From Histoplasma ohiense (Eukaryota; Ascomycota; Eurotiomycetes; Onygenales; Ajellomycetaceae), in NCBI GenBank assembly GCA_017607445.1, contig JAEVHH010000003.1:6386001-6450000 (forward strand): DNA of 64,000 nt, read 5' to 3'. The notes beneath the pieces are model-generated. The model was not told where the DNA came from. It worked only from the letters and a program-made list of their open reading frames with translations, and did no database searches. Shown piece after piece: positions 23,900-35,571 of this stretch. Position numbers and translations under genes: made by a program. The number at the start of each line of letters is the position of its first letter. Position 1 is the first letter of the stretch.

Positions 23900-24312
23900 A
23901 ATCTCGCGCGGCTGGATCTCACACCAGAGTTTTGAATGGCGCTAAAATATGTAGCTATCCCACCCAAACTTATTTTGTCGGAAACAGGTCATGTCCCGTC
24001 GACGTTTCGGAGATGATTTTCGCAATAAACGTCCTTCTCTAACGCTTTTGGTTCCACATATGGAGGTAAAAGTAAATATCTATTTGGAATGGAAGCCCCA
24101 AAGCTTGCGTAAATGTTGTCCATCATCCATGACGACAGAGTCGCAATATATGATTTATCTAGCGAAGGGAGAAATGTTGTCGGATTGATATCTCGTATAT
24201 CAAGGATCTTGTAACATCTCGCTAACTGAAACCCGAGCACTGCCCCGCTGTATATGAGCAGTATATGAGCACTGCCTCTATCATATGTTCAAGCATTCTC
24301 TTTCTTATAAAT
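23900..24312. other. NBS1 3' flank up to the edge of the repeat block
   Basis: No gene was recognised. Near 24244-24270 an imperfect duplication of a gtatatgagca-like word occurs. Repeat-derived sequence starts at 24313. Confidence 0.5.
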
Positions 24313-24373
24313 TGTAACGGGCGTACTTCGATTAACGATCTAGCACTATCCTAAATACAGATTACAAATTGAT
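24313..24373 (-). mobile_element. GypA LTR terminal fragment (reverse)
   Basis: Matches the last about 60 bp of the GypA LTR in reverse orientation: tgtaacgggcgtacttcg ... ttacaaattgat, compare the reverse LTR at 31801 and the LTR end at 59396. It keeps five CpG sites that are mutated in most other copies. It is cut off by the reverse GypB LTR at 24374 and marks the first base of the repeat block. Confidence 0.75.
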
Positions 24374-25495
24374 TGTGAGGGGTGATGACAGTGTGAAGAG
24401 TGAATAGTGGAAGATAGTATATAGCGTAGTGGATGATAATAACAATAGTAATTGTAGTAGTAATAAATAGTAGCTGATCGCTAAGAAGGAAAAGAAAGAG
24501 AAAGAAGATGTGTGAAATACATACATCCATATATATATACATATAGAAATAGCGGTAGCGAGAACATAATGGAAAGAGGTAAGAATAAATGAAGATAATA
24601 TAATAAGGAAATAATAAATAAGTGCATTACAATTGCCCCCCTTTTTTATAAGAGCTGCCCTCAGTGATTTGTATAGATTGCTTGCTAGTAGATGTTTGCA
24701 TTCCCATATTGTAAGTGCTGCTTGTTGATAGCAGTATAGCAGTGTATCAATCATATCCTCTAGATAGCTTGTATACACATTGTTATCAATTCCTTAATGA
24801 GGTAGAATTGATGGATTCTTTGGTTGCTAGAGATTGTGTACAGAGAAGCAAAAAGAATTTCTTTTCTTTTGAAGATTTCTCTTCTTTTTTAACTTGATCA
24901 TCATCAAAACTTCTTATCATTCTGCTGTGATTTTTTTATTTCCAGTTTAATAAAAGTTTTTTTAAATTCTTCATCAGTTCTTTCTTCTCTCTCTTTTGTT
25001 GAAATAGACTTTCTTGAATATCTCAATTTTAAGAAAGTTATTCTCTGACTGATACTTATCACATATTATTGCTGACATTCTCTGTCAGTGGTGTTATTAA
25101 TGTGATTATATGTGTCATTAGTTTGTTTCAGTATAGTATCATTCACTGTTCTCTTGTTATATTGCTCTAACTCTAATCACAAAATGAACAACAGTCAGAT
25201 TCTATATGAATATTATACTCTCAAGCTGAAAAATATTGATTTTTGATATATATTGAAGCTCAATATTCAGAAGTATTGTGAGGCTTGAATCTCTGCAGAA
25301 AAATTCTATAAATTTATAAATGATTCTCTTTGATTTCTATTTTCTTTTTTTTTTTCTTAGAATTTGTTTTTGAATAGATAAGTAATGCTCTTAGCAATGT
25401 TGATATATTGATAATAATACTAGATATATAATATACCTCTTCTGAAATGCATTATATGTGAGTGTATATTTATTTTTACAGAGATGACAGCTTAG
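24374..25495 (-). mobile_element. Reverse GypB fragment: LTR plus 3' internal region
   Basis: 24374-24631 is a GypB LTR in reverse (tgtgagg...gtgcattaca). It is followed by the reversed polypurine tract (attgcccccctttttt, 24632-24648). Non-coding 3' internal sequence follows, matching in reverse about 53,640-54,538 of the inner GypB copy; similarity fades near 25495. The 5' half of the element and its other LTR are absent, so it is truncated. Confidence 0.8.
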
Positions 25496-26150
25496 TTCTG
25501 ATCTTATATAGTGTTTATCAAATGAGTTACTTTACATGATTTATAATAATTCTAGTTTCAGATCATGTTTTAGTTATAAATTATCAGTTCTGATTCCATT
25601 TGATTCTATTTTACAAAATGGGATCAAACAGGACCATGATTTACTCTATATAGATTAGCAGTGATAGATAGCATAGCAGCAACAGATAGCTTAGCAGCGA
25701 TAGATAGATTAGCAGCGATAGATAGCTTAGCAGCGATAGATAGCTTAGCAGCGATAGATAGCTTAGCAGCGATAGATAGCTTAGCAGCGATAGATAGCTT
25801 AGCAGCGATAGATAGCTTAGCAGCGATAGATAGCTTAGCAGTGAGGGATAACTTAGAAAGATTGACAGCAGTAGCTGATAGATAGACTAGTAACACTAGA
25901 TAGAGATAATATCTTCATCAATCATATCATCAAGTTGATATCTAGATATGTATTATATAATCATCAGAAAGGTATCAAATTTCAGTCAAAATCATGATCA
26001 GTTTCAGATTATGTTCTTATTTTTGATAGTCAGTCACTTTACACTTCTGTTCTAATCATGGTCTCACTAGAAATCACACTAAGAAATGGACTGGGACTAA
26101 ATCAAATCAAATCAAATATGTAATTCATGGTCCCAGTGGCCACTCTAGAC
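25496..26150. repeat. Dispersed non-coding repeat with hairpin and minisatellite, copy 1
   Basis: Shares its left part with 29160-29380: the words catgatttata, ttataaattatcagttctg and acaaaatgggatcaaa occur in the same order, followed by the same gatagatagc... repeat. No coding domain is visible. It looks like a non-autonomous element; the ends are not defined. Confidence 0.55.
25663..25860. repeat. 18-bp minisatellite, about 11 units
   Basis: Tandem units of gatagatagcttagcagc. The first, second, third and last two are variants; the central seven or so are near identical. Because 18 is a multiple of three, both strands are open (an AAIDSL-like hexapeptide repeat on +, AAKLSI on -), which creates ORFs without implying a gene. 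There are no spacers, so it is not a CRISPR array. Confidence 0.9.
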
Positions 26151-27730
26151 ATCTAATAGTATTACTCTAAATAACAGTCTTATCAACTGCACCATGCGGG
26201 TGAGATCATCAATAAACATGTGAGATTATTTTTGAAGAGATTTTTGCATGATATAACACTTTATAGAAGTGTAAGAGTTTTATAATCTGTGAGAAAGATG
26301 AAATGTAATCGTTATTATCTATCTAAACACAATTAATATATATATAATATATATTTGTATATGTATTATATAGAAGAGAGCTTGTTTGATATCTTTAACA
26401 TCTATTTAAGAAGTACTATACTTATTTTAAAATTATAAATCAATCTATCTTTTATCTCTATAATAATCAAGAGCATTTTTAATCTATACAGAATCCCCAA
26501 TTCCCCCGTGATTTATTACACCCATGACAGTCTAATCTAGAACCAGGTTGGTGCAAACAATCCATTTCATTTATACATGGAATTTCATGACAATACCACG
26601 CTCTAGAGGTCAAAATCATATCTGGTTTATTTATAGATTGTAACACTGTATTTAAAATATATTAGTTTTCTCTAATCTAAACGTTAAATATTCTTTATTG
26701 TAAGAGATGATATTTTAAACTTACAATTTAATTTACTGAATATAAAATCATTAAAATCTTCATCTTCTGAAGACAGTATTGAATCTTGTATATTATTTTT
26801 CTTTTGATATATTTCAATATCTGATTTTATATCTTTTATTATATTATTTATATCATATATTTTTTTATCAATAGTAGAAGATATAGTTGCCTTTATTATA
26901 AATTGATAATTAAATTAGTTATTAAAAATTGAAAAAATATTATAAGTCAATAATTTTGTAATTATATAATAGGCTTACTGCTGAAAATATTTCTTGAGTT
27001 ATTATATAGAATATAATACTTATAATAAATTGTAATATAATATGAATAGTCATAATTAATATTATTTGTTTAATAAAATATTAGAATTTATACTTGAATT
27101 TCTAAAACAATTAATGAAAATAAAAAATGAATTGAAAGCAAAAGAAATTTTTATAAATTATAAATAATGAAGAAATTAGTTAAAGTAAAATTATGTCATA
27201 ATATAATGAAGTAAAAATTTTATGCTAAATAAATAACTATAATTAAAGTGGCTAATGAAGCAATATTTAACTTTATTTAATCTCGGATCACTTTTTATTA
27301 TCTGTGATAAACTTTAATTGAAAGTGTGGCTTCTCAGCAGTCACAGTGTCTATAGATGATGGGTTCAATGGCCACGCCCGCTAGTATCTCCTTGTCTGAG
27401 GGCGAAGCACAATTAGCGCGGTTTTTTAGCACATATCTTAGTGTATTAAATACATGAAAACTACTTGATTATATGAGAGATTGGCTGTATTGATGTGTTT
27501 TAGTGTAATTTGTGTAATCTATTTGATCTAACCCTGATTAATTGATAGAATGGATCTTCTGCCAACACCAGCTTTTCAGACAGAGAGAAATATTATTACA
27601 TACAGCACAATTATGTTTTGATTTTGAAGCTCTACTTTTATTCTACTCTGTTCTCTTTCTTTTATACTGACATCAGACACAAGCTTGAGATTCTGACAGA
27701 AGAATTCGATGATGATTAAGATCTGAATTT
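26151..27730. other. Very AT-rich stretch, no gene recognised
   Basis: 26640-27290 is extremely AT-rich with no frame of interest. A short GC-containing island lies near 27350-27430 (ggccacgcccgc, ttagcgcgg). Probably heavily mutated repeat DNA, but I could not assign a family. Confidence 0.5.
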
Positions 27731-27734
27731 AATG

Positions 27735-28059
27735 TAAGAAACCCGCACTAAGTTACCAGTGCTGGGCCGAAATTGGCGATTGCCCTAAAGATATGACATC
27801 GCCGAACATAGCACCGCCAACGTCATATCAGGTTTGAAATCAAGGCATTATCTTGCCACTTGCATCATACTACACCATCTACATCATAGCAAGTTCGATC
27901 TGTTTACGATACTGTGTATATAGATAGCAGCTGGCCCAATCTTCTAAGGGCCAGTGGATCATTCTGTTTTAATTTGACCCCTACGTTCTACAATATCGAT
28001 ATTAATCCGAATCCCCTCCGATATATTACCGTATTATCTTCTACAACTTAATCCTTGCA
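27735..28059. repeat. CpG-retaining segment, possible solo LTR
   Basis: Starts TGTAAGAAACCCGCACTAAG and ends near CTTGCA, with normal base composition between AT-rich flanks. The TG...CA ends and length (about 325 bp) suit an LTR. No 5-bp target duplication is evident and no second copy occurs in the window, so this is tentative. Confidence 0.3.
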
Positions 28060-28660
28060 GAGTCTTAAGGACTTCTTGTGATATAAGCAGCTAATCTTCA
28101 CACCGCTGCTTACATTTAATTCAGTTGAGAATAGAGAACTTGAGAATTCAAAGAGATGAAAATAAAATTGTTGATGAAATTGAGTATGAAATAAAGCAAT
28201 GTCAGTGTCAGTATCAGCAGTAGTGTCAGTAGTAGTCAATCTATGAAGAATATAAGCATTGACAATAGCATGATCAATAATCCAGTATAGAATTGCCAAT
28301 CATATGTGATTGATGAGTATATAAGTTTCATAGAAAGCTCTATACTGATTTGCTAGATCAATCCCATTCATATAATGATTATAGTTATCAATAATGATAG
28401 AAATGTGACATGTCCATAGTTTGTTCAAATTTATAATCAAATAGATGTTGAATCTGCAAACTGTTGATAAAATTGATTTCAGAATGTTTCTGAATATATT
28501 CAATGAAGCTGTCTAACTTATGAACTGTAGACAGTAGTAAAATCACATTATTATCTTTCCATGCAGAATAGAGAACATCATTTTGAGAGATGATACACAG
28601 AGTATTGAAGAGAATATGAACAGATAATTCAGAGTTCTTTAATTCATGTAAAAGAGGTGG
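28048..28660 (-). pseudogene. piggyBac-type (DDE_Tnp_1_7) transposase relic
   Basis: Minus-strand segments read AWKDNNVILLLSTVHKLDS (about 28560-28520), DNYNHYMNGIDLANQYRAFYE (about 28400-28330) and, after a stop and frame break near 28300, WIIDHAIVNAYILHRLT with HTQFHQQFYFHLFEF (28280-28130). This order (WKDN...V, YN.YM.G.D.ADQ..., VNAY) is the C-terminal half of piggyBac-like transposases in fungi. The N-terminal half is missing at the SINE insertion (28661). It is not functional. Confidence 0.7.
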
Positions 28661-29050
28661 TTATTATTATTATTATTATTCTTCCATTATACTCGTATGC
28701 AAGCGGCGCTTATGTCGAGTCCTTGTGTGATGTTAAATACAGGCAAGAGTTGGTTATACCGGAGGAATGCTTAGTGTTGAACAGCACCAATAATATAACA
28801 AGAACATAGGCAAATTAATGACAGGATTTGATACATGTGATACAGGTTTCCAGCCCAGAAACAATAAGCTAAATCAGGTAGTAGGTCCACCCAAAGGTAC
28901 CTACTTGACAAGTACACATCCCATTATTTTAGGAGCTGAGAAGTTGACTCGGGATGTAATGTTGTCCCCTGCGGGTTTCAAACCCACGCGCCTTGGGTCC
29001 CCACACCAAGACGCTACCTGGTGGCCGCATTACCCATGCGGCCACCGGGG
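28661..29050 (-). mobile_element. tRNA-derived SINE, copy 1 (reverse, with A-box and B-box)
   Basis: The minus strand starts with a tRNA-like head: an A-box-like tggccgcatggg near 29044 and a B-box-like gggtttgaaaccc at 28985-28973. A body of about 300 bp follows, and the 3' end is a (TAA)n tail (seen as TTA repeats at 28661-28680). It is flanked by near-identical words, gtaaaagaggtgg (28648-28660) and gtaaaagaaggttgg (29051-29065), a likely target duplication. It is homologous to 50811-51144. Pol III transcription is inferred from the boxes. Confidence 0.85.
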
Positions 29051-29159
29051 GTAAAAGAAGGTTGGTAGATTGACAGAATGGGTGATTCTAGACTGACTGT
29101 GTGACCATGCATTGGACCAGGACCAAAGTTTTCCTCAGTCCCATTCACAAATATCCTGA

Positions 29160-29384
29160 TCCTGGTCTCATAGTGTTTATCAAATCAGTCATTTTACATG
29201 ATTTATATTATAATTCTAGTACTGGATCATATTTTAGTTATAAATTATCAGTTCTGTCCCATTTGGTCCCATTTTACAAAATGGGATCAAATGGGACCAT
29301 GATTTACCCTATATAGATTGACAGTGGTAGATAGCATAGCAGTGATAGATAGCTTAGCAGCGATAGATAATGTCGGAACTGTAT
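29160..29384. repeat. Dispersed hairpin/minisatellite repeat, copy 2
   Basis: Second copy of the repeat at 25496. A 20-bp imperfect inverted repeat (29256-29275 against 29278-29297; words gtcccatttggtcccatttt and its complement with one mismatch) precedes only about two minisatellite units (29331-29368). It ends near the tgtcgg at 29390. Confidence 0.6.
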
Positions 29385-30372
29385 AAGTCTGAATATTGAC
29401 CCAAATACTGAATATTGAATAAGTAAATTGAATTGATTATTCTAACTCCAATAATTACATGATAATCAGGCAGTATTTATAAGAAAGAGAATGCTTGAAC
29501 ATATGATAGGGGCAGTGCTGATATACATTGGAGCAGTGATCCAGTTTCCAATAGACAGATTTTGCAACGCTGCGCGCACGAAAGAATTACCTATTTCAGT
29601 AAGGCACACGCACGAATCTCATAATTTTAACTTCGCCGGCAGCCCCCACCTCATGCTAGCTTCTTGTAAGGCCCCGTAATATTCGTGCGAGCGCATGAAA
29701 TTGGAATGAGTTGGTGCAGCTTTCGTGGGCGTTTGAAAAGTTCATATTAGGTTAAGCATTTGAATTATCTGGGGCCGGTGATGATGGTGAATCTGGCATA
29801 AAAGTGGAAAAATCTTCATCTTCAAAGAATTGAGAAAATTAGCATGATGAATACCTCAAGTAAATACCTCATTATCTTTGAATAATATACTCAATAATCC
29901 TTCTGAAGATCATCACTTACAGATCCCTCAATCAAGTATCAAGTTTACCCAGCATTTGGAACTGTATTATCAACTGGAATTCTCATCCTCCCACCATGAT
30001 TTTGATGCCTTTTCCAACATTCAAATCGACGTTCAAAATTATGTTCAAATCAATGTTCAAAACGAGAGCTTTTCCAACATTCAAAATGAGGCCTTTTCCA
30101 ATGTTTTTGAGAAGGAAGATCAGGAGTATTTTGACTACTACTGACTGCCCTGCTTCTACGACTCGTGGCTCTGCAGCCAAGATTTGCATCAAATTAAAAT
30201 ATACCCAAGCTGTTTCTATAATACACCAAGATTTGATTTTACAAGCGCTTCGGATAGTGTGATTTAATAATTACATGGTGGTTATTAAAATCCGCGGCGT
30301 ACTTAGCAATAATAGGATTCTACGTGCGCCAAGTCTTTGGTGCGCGCAGCAAAATCCGTCTAATATCTCTTC
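29385..30372. other. Unassigned repeat-like sequence with short Asn/Gln-rich frame
   Basis: A tgtcggaactgtataag word near 29390 resembles the start of fungal LTRs, but no partner was found. The frame 29878-30144 (88 codons) encodes internal repeats (FSNIQ.DVQN, VQNESFSNIQNEAFSNV) and is not recognised. CpG sites are partly preserved (gcaacgctgcgcgcacg near 29563). Confidence 0.35.
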
Positions 30373-30889
30373 TCTCTCTCTCTTTATATTATAGAAAAAC
30401 CAACTTTTCTGTGCAAAAAACGCTGTAACGTGACCTCATGTGACCTCATGTGCACCCCATCAAATTCACAAAGAGATTCAGCTCAACAGCCAGCTCTGCA
30501 GTCTGTACAGCTCTGATATTAATCTTCATTGTTTTCTTTACAGATGTTCTCTACTATATTTACATTCTTTATATTCATTTAGCATGACTTGCTGTCAGTT
30601 TTCAGTCTTTTCATGCTTTGCAATGACAATTAATCTCTCTTTATATTATAGAAAAACCAACTTTTCTATACAAAAAATGCTGTAATGTGATCTCATTTGA
30701 CCTCACATGCATTCCATTAAATTCACAAAGAGATTCAGCTCAACAGCCAGCTCTGCAGTCTGTACAGCTCTGATATTAATCTTCATTCTTTTCTTTATAG
30801 ATATTCTCTACTGTATTTACATTCTTTATATTCATTTAGTATAACTTACTGTCAGTTTTCAGTCTGTTCATACTTTGCAATGATAATTA
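30373..30889. repeat. Tandem duplication of a 258-bp unit
   Basis: Unit 1 about 30373-30631, unit 2 about 30632-30889. Both contain ttatattatagaaaaacc, cacaaagagattcagctc and cagtctgtacagctctg in the same order. Where they differ, most changes are C/T or G/A: unit 1 has aacgctgtaacgtgacctc, unit 2 has aatgctgtaatgtgatctc. Confidence 0.85.
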
Positions 30890-31038
30890 ACAAGTCTTAA
30901 AAGCAGTCTCTTTTTACAGTTGATATTGATCTTAGAAATCTCATATTCTTATATAATCAGCTGTATATTACATTTTTTTAAACTATAAATATCAGTCAGT
31001 TGACTGTTCTACTGAATGAGAATGATAAGAGATGTATA

Positions 31039-31800
31039 TGTGACGGGTTAGCACCCGTTAGTAATTAACTTACGCAACCAACTCCCCTTCTGCACCCACT
31101 TGTTTCTGGCTGTTGTGACCTCACATAATTCTCAATGTTCTTCTGCTTCATGCTCTGCACTTGCATAGTTTCTAACAATTCTTCTGCATAGCTTCTAACA
31201 TTCTCTCACTCCATGTTCCACACTTGTGTAGTCTCTAACAATTCTTCTGTGTAGCTCTCAATGATTCTCCCATCCCACACTCTGCACTTATGTAGTTTCT
31301 AACAATTCTTACATATATCTCTTAATGTTCTTCTGCTCTGCACTCCACTGTGGAGTGGCTTCTGATATTCTTTCACTTCAAACTTCTCTCTATAAGAACT
31401 CTCTTTATACAATCTTTTCTTCTGATTTCTTTTCTCTTTCTTTTCTTAATCAATTTATAATCTGTAATTAGAATAGTATTAAATTATTAATTGAAGTATA
31501 TCTGTTACATTACAAATTGATTTTTCTGTATTTAAGATCTGAGTGTCTTATTATTAGTTCTTATATCTGAGTGTATCATTTAAGACTCAAGTGTCTCATT
31601 ATCAGTTCTTACATTCAAGTATGTTGTTTACAGATCTGAGTGTCTAGTCATTACAAGAGATTTCTCATGAGTCTGAGTATCTCTATCATTAGTTATATAG
31701 ACTGTTGTGTCTAAACATCTGAGACACAATCAACTGTGTTCTATAAGGCTCAAATGTCTACAAACTGTAACACTGTGAATAGCATTCACAAAGAAGCTTG
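31039..31800 (+). mobile_element. GypA 5' LTR with leader, truncated
   Basis: LTR 31039-31509 (tgtgacgggttagcacccg ... tctgttaca). It is followed by the primer-binding-like ttacaaattgatt (31510-31522) and about 280 bp of leader homologous to 38565-38820. The copy stops abruptly at 31800, where a reverse GypA LTR begins. The LTR still has several CpGs at its left end. Confidence 0.85.
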
Positions 31801-33056
31801 TGTAACAGGCGTACTTCAATTAACAATCTAGCACTATTCTAATACAGATTATGAATTGATTAAGAAAAGAAAGAGAAAAGAAATCAGAAGAAAAGATTAT
31901 ATGAAGAAGATTCTTATAAAGAAAAGTTCAGAGTGAAAGAATATCAGAAGCCACTTCACAGTGAAGTGCAGAGTGAAAGAATATTAAGAAATATATATAA
32001 GAATTGTTAGAAACTATATGAGTGTGAAGTGTGAGATGAGGGAATCATTGAGAACTATATGAAAGAATCATTAGAGACTATATAAGTGTGAAACACAGAG
32101 CAGAAGAATATAAGAAGCTACACAGAAGAATTGTTAGAGACTATACAAGTGCAGAGCACAGAATGAAAGAATGTTAAAAGCTACACAGAAGAATTATTAG
32201 AAACTATATAAGTGCAGAGCACAGAGCAGAAGAACATTGAGAATTACACAAGATCACAACAGTCAGAAACAAGCAGATGCAGAAAAGAAGTTGATTGCAT
32301 AAGTTAATTACTAATGAATGCTAATCTGTCACATTATCCCCCTCTACTGAGATGAGTGAGGACTCATAGATGTTGAGAGTGATGATGTTCTTCAAGACAG
32401 ACACAGATTCTCAGATTGAATGATCATATTCTATTTATTTGACAAGGTATTCACAGCAGCAGTGATTGATTCTATTGTCAAGAATTGCTTCAATTTCCCA
32501 CTCAAGTTTGTTGTCTTCTTCTACAATGACAGATGGCTGTCAATCAGAGATTCTCTGTGAGGGGAATGGATTCTCAGCCATGGGTTGAAGCAGGTTCATA
32601 TAAAAGATGTCATGAATGTCAGATGAGATGTTGAGTTGATAATCATATATATCTAACACTTTCTTTACTGTATATTTGATATGATGATAATCTAGTATAT
32701 GCAAGAGATGATTTATTCTTATATTCTTGAGATTCAGTCAGACTTTGTCTTCTATATAATATCAGATCACAGAACTCCTTCTAATGTTTGCTTGATTTTT
32801 ATAATTTTACTGAATACTGATCATTGAAGCTTCTGCTCATTTGTAGACTTTCTTCAACTTGCTCACAATGTTCTCTGTCATCTGTATGAGGCTGCAGATG
32901 TACACAGTTTCTCAGAGAGTCTCAGAGAAGTTCAGAATCTCTAAGTTGTATTCATGTAGAAGAAAGAATGAGCTTACATCTGTTGTAGTGAAATCTCAAC
33001 TGTTAATTGCAATCTCAGTGTGTGGCAGCAGATTGCTTCAGTTGTCTTGCATATAA
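31801..33056 (-). mobile_element. Reverse GypA fragment: 3' LTR plus integrase/chromodomain end
   Basis: 31801-32333 is a full GypA LTR in reverse (tgtaacaggcg ... ctgtcaca). It is followed by a reversed polypurine tract (ttatccccctctac) and the reverse of the 3' pol region. For example, 32520-32620 matches the complement of 43300-43400 and 32990-33056 that of about 42835-42900. It breaks off at the LINE. Confidence 0.85.
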
Positions 33057-34907
33057 TTCACTTTATAGAAAGGTTTCAAAAACTTCAAAACTTAGCTTTA
33101 AGAAAGATCTTAGAAGTATTCAAAACTACTTCAATTAAAGCTATAGAAATTGAAGCCTCTATTTCTCCACCACAAGTGAGATTTGATAAAATCTGTATGA
33201 ATTATGCTCTCAGAATTATGAAGCTATATTCACATCATTCTATTAGAAAGAGAGTTTCAAGTTCTTTTCCAAATGAATCAAATGGATTAGAATTAGATTG
33301 GGAACTTTATCTTGATTGGAATGAAACTGATTTATCTGAAAATTCAAGTTCTTTACAAAGAAGAAGAATACCATCTCAGCTATTTAGAATTTACTCAATG
33401 ATTAAGAACTGTTTCTCAAGTTTAAATATAGAGAGAATAGCTATTGAAAATCTCTCTCCTTGAAAGAAAAGTCTTGATAATCTTGTTAATTTAAATGTTA
33501 GTCAACTTTCAAAAGAAGATCAGACTCAAGAACATTTAAAGCTTTTGAAACAAATGAAAAATAAAGCAATTCTTATATACACTGATGGCTCAAAATGTGA
33601 GAAAACAGGCAATCTTGGAGCTGGAATAGTATATTCAGAAAATGATAAAAACTATATTCTTGATTCTTGGCAAATTGGAAAAGAGTCAGAAGTTTTTAAT
33701 GCTGAATTATTTGCAATTTCAAGAGCTTTCAAATTGATTGAAATGAAGATTGAACAATGGAAAAGATTTGAGCATATTTGAATATTCTCTGATAGTCAAG
33801 CAGAGTTTAAAAGACTTCAAAGTAATAAAATCAGCAGTGAACAGTCAATGCTAGAGCTGATTTTGAAAAGTCTTCAAAATATTCAAAGAAAAATCTCATT
33901 CAATTGTTCTATTCATCTTCACTGGGTGCCTGCTCACATGGGTATATATGACAATGAAATGGCTGATAGAGCTGCAAAAAAAGCAACTGAATTAGAAATC
34001 TGCTTTCAAAGAATTGTAACATAGGCTTTTATTAAGAGAAAAATAAGAGAATCATGTTTGCAAAAATGGCAAGATATCTGGCTTATGCAAAGAAAAAGTG
34101 TGCATTACTCCAGATTTGAAACAAAGCCAAAGTGGAAAACTTGTTCAATAAAGTGTAAAAAGAAACTTTTTGCTACAATAATGCAGTTAAAGCTTGGACA
34201 TGGTTACTTCAAATCATATTTAACAAAGTTTAGAGATGATTTAAGTAGTCTATATTTAGATTATCAGTTATATGAAAATCCAGAGCATCTTCTGTTACTT
34301 TGTGCAAAGTATTCAGAATTGAGATTGAAACTAAGAAAGAAGTTTGAATTGAAACAATTAAATTTAAATCTGTTATTCAATACAGAAACTGGAAACAAGT
34401 TTTTAATTGAATATTTGAAAGAATCAAATATTGCTACAAGAGTTTGAATGAATTGTCTGTTAAAAATATTGAGATCAGATTTTCAATTTGATTTATTTTG
34501 ATTTTTCTTTTAGTCTTTCTTTTCATTTTACTTTGAAGTCTCTCTTAAGTTGTTTATGATCAGTTTTAATTTGTTTTGAAAAGTTTGGTTTGTTTTTTGT
34601 TGATGTTATAGTTGTTGTCAGTGGTTTTTCTTTTCCTTGTTATAATAAAGCTGTCTTTTACAATGTTTATTTCTTTTGTTTTCAAACTAAGTTGTGTTGG
34701 CTTGCTGACATTCTTATGATTTTGATTTCTTTGATTGAACAGTTTGAATAGTTGTTTGATTCTGAGCTGGAATTCTGATAATGTATGTTTTAAATTGTCT
34801 TTGTATATTAAATTATTCTTGAGTTGAAAAATTCTGAAGTGTTTCAGATAGATGTCATAGTCACTGACTGCATGCATCTATAATTGAAGAATAATAATAA
34901 TAATAAT
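33057..34907 (+). mobile_element. 5'-truncated Tad-like LINE (non-LTR retrotransposon)
   Basis: Only the C-terminal part of the reverse-transcriptase ORF remains. It has a post-RT thumb-like region (FQKLQNLALRKILEVFKTTSIKA, then PPQVRFDKICMNYALRIMKL) and an RNase H domain (AILIYTDGSK ... ESEVFNAELFAISRAF ... IFSDSQAEFK ... HWVPAHMGIYDNEMADRAAKKA). A C-terminal tail ends in a cysteine/leucine-rich remnant (NPEHLLLLCAKYSELRLKL). The frame is broken by TGA near 33462 and 33779 and TAG near 34023. An about 460-bp 3' UTR ends in gaagaataataataat (34889-34907), as in LINEs with short tandem 3' ends. Confidence 0.85.
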
Positions 34908-35571
34908 ATGCTGTCTTGCAGACAGCAGCAGTTGTTGACATTGTCTTCTGATGAGAGATACTCTTATCACAGACCATTTTTTTTGTTGAAGAGGGGGGAG
35001 AAATCAGAGAGTGAGAGGAGAGGAATTGAAGAGTGAGAGGGGATGAATGCAGAGAATAAACATATAGATTTCAGAGAGAGAAGAACAGAGACTTGTGATG
35101 ATGAATTTGCTAGATAAAATCAATTAATCAATCAGTATTCATTCACAGAAAACATTGAGATATTTATATTGCTTTTAATAGTTAACATACTGCTGCAGAA
35201 TTATGATGAGTTAGAGAGAGAAGAGAGAAAGAACAAAGAAAAAGAAAAATATGTGTGAATGTTAAATCAGAAAATTGTATATACAAATAATCTCTATAGC
35301 AACAAAGAAACATCTCATCTGCATTCAGTCATAATATAACTTGCAGAGTGCATGCAGTATATAATATCAACAAATAGCACAAAAATGCAAACAGTGTTGC
35401 TATAAGACATGTAATTTCTCATAACATATAGAAGTAGATTTTCTTTCTTCTTGAATTCTTTGATATATCTCTATTCTTCCCATCACATTTCTGTGTGGAT
35501 AGTAACTTATAAAAAGAATATATTATTTTCTCTAGAAATCTTCATCATTATAATTAGAACATGTTTCTCTC
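34908..35571. other. Unassigned AT- and purine-rich spacer
   Basis: Contains a G-rich patch (agaggggggag near 34994) and GA-rich runs. No coding domain or match to other repeats in the window was noticed. Confidence 0.45.

Noticed and set aside
25663..25860. CRISPR-like regular repeats
   Set aside because: Units are directly adjacent without unique spacers, and the genome is eukaryotic.
25624..25896. Long open frames on both strands over the 18-bp array
   Set aside because: They follow from a repeat length divisible by three with no stop in any of these frames; no domain or start context supports a gene.
28661..29050. Functional tRNA gene
   Set aside because: Only A- and B-box-like blocks are present; no complete cloverleaf with anticodon arm is apparent, and the body plus (TAA)n tail fits a SINE.
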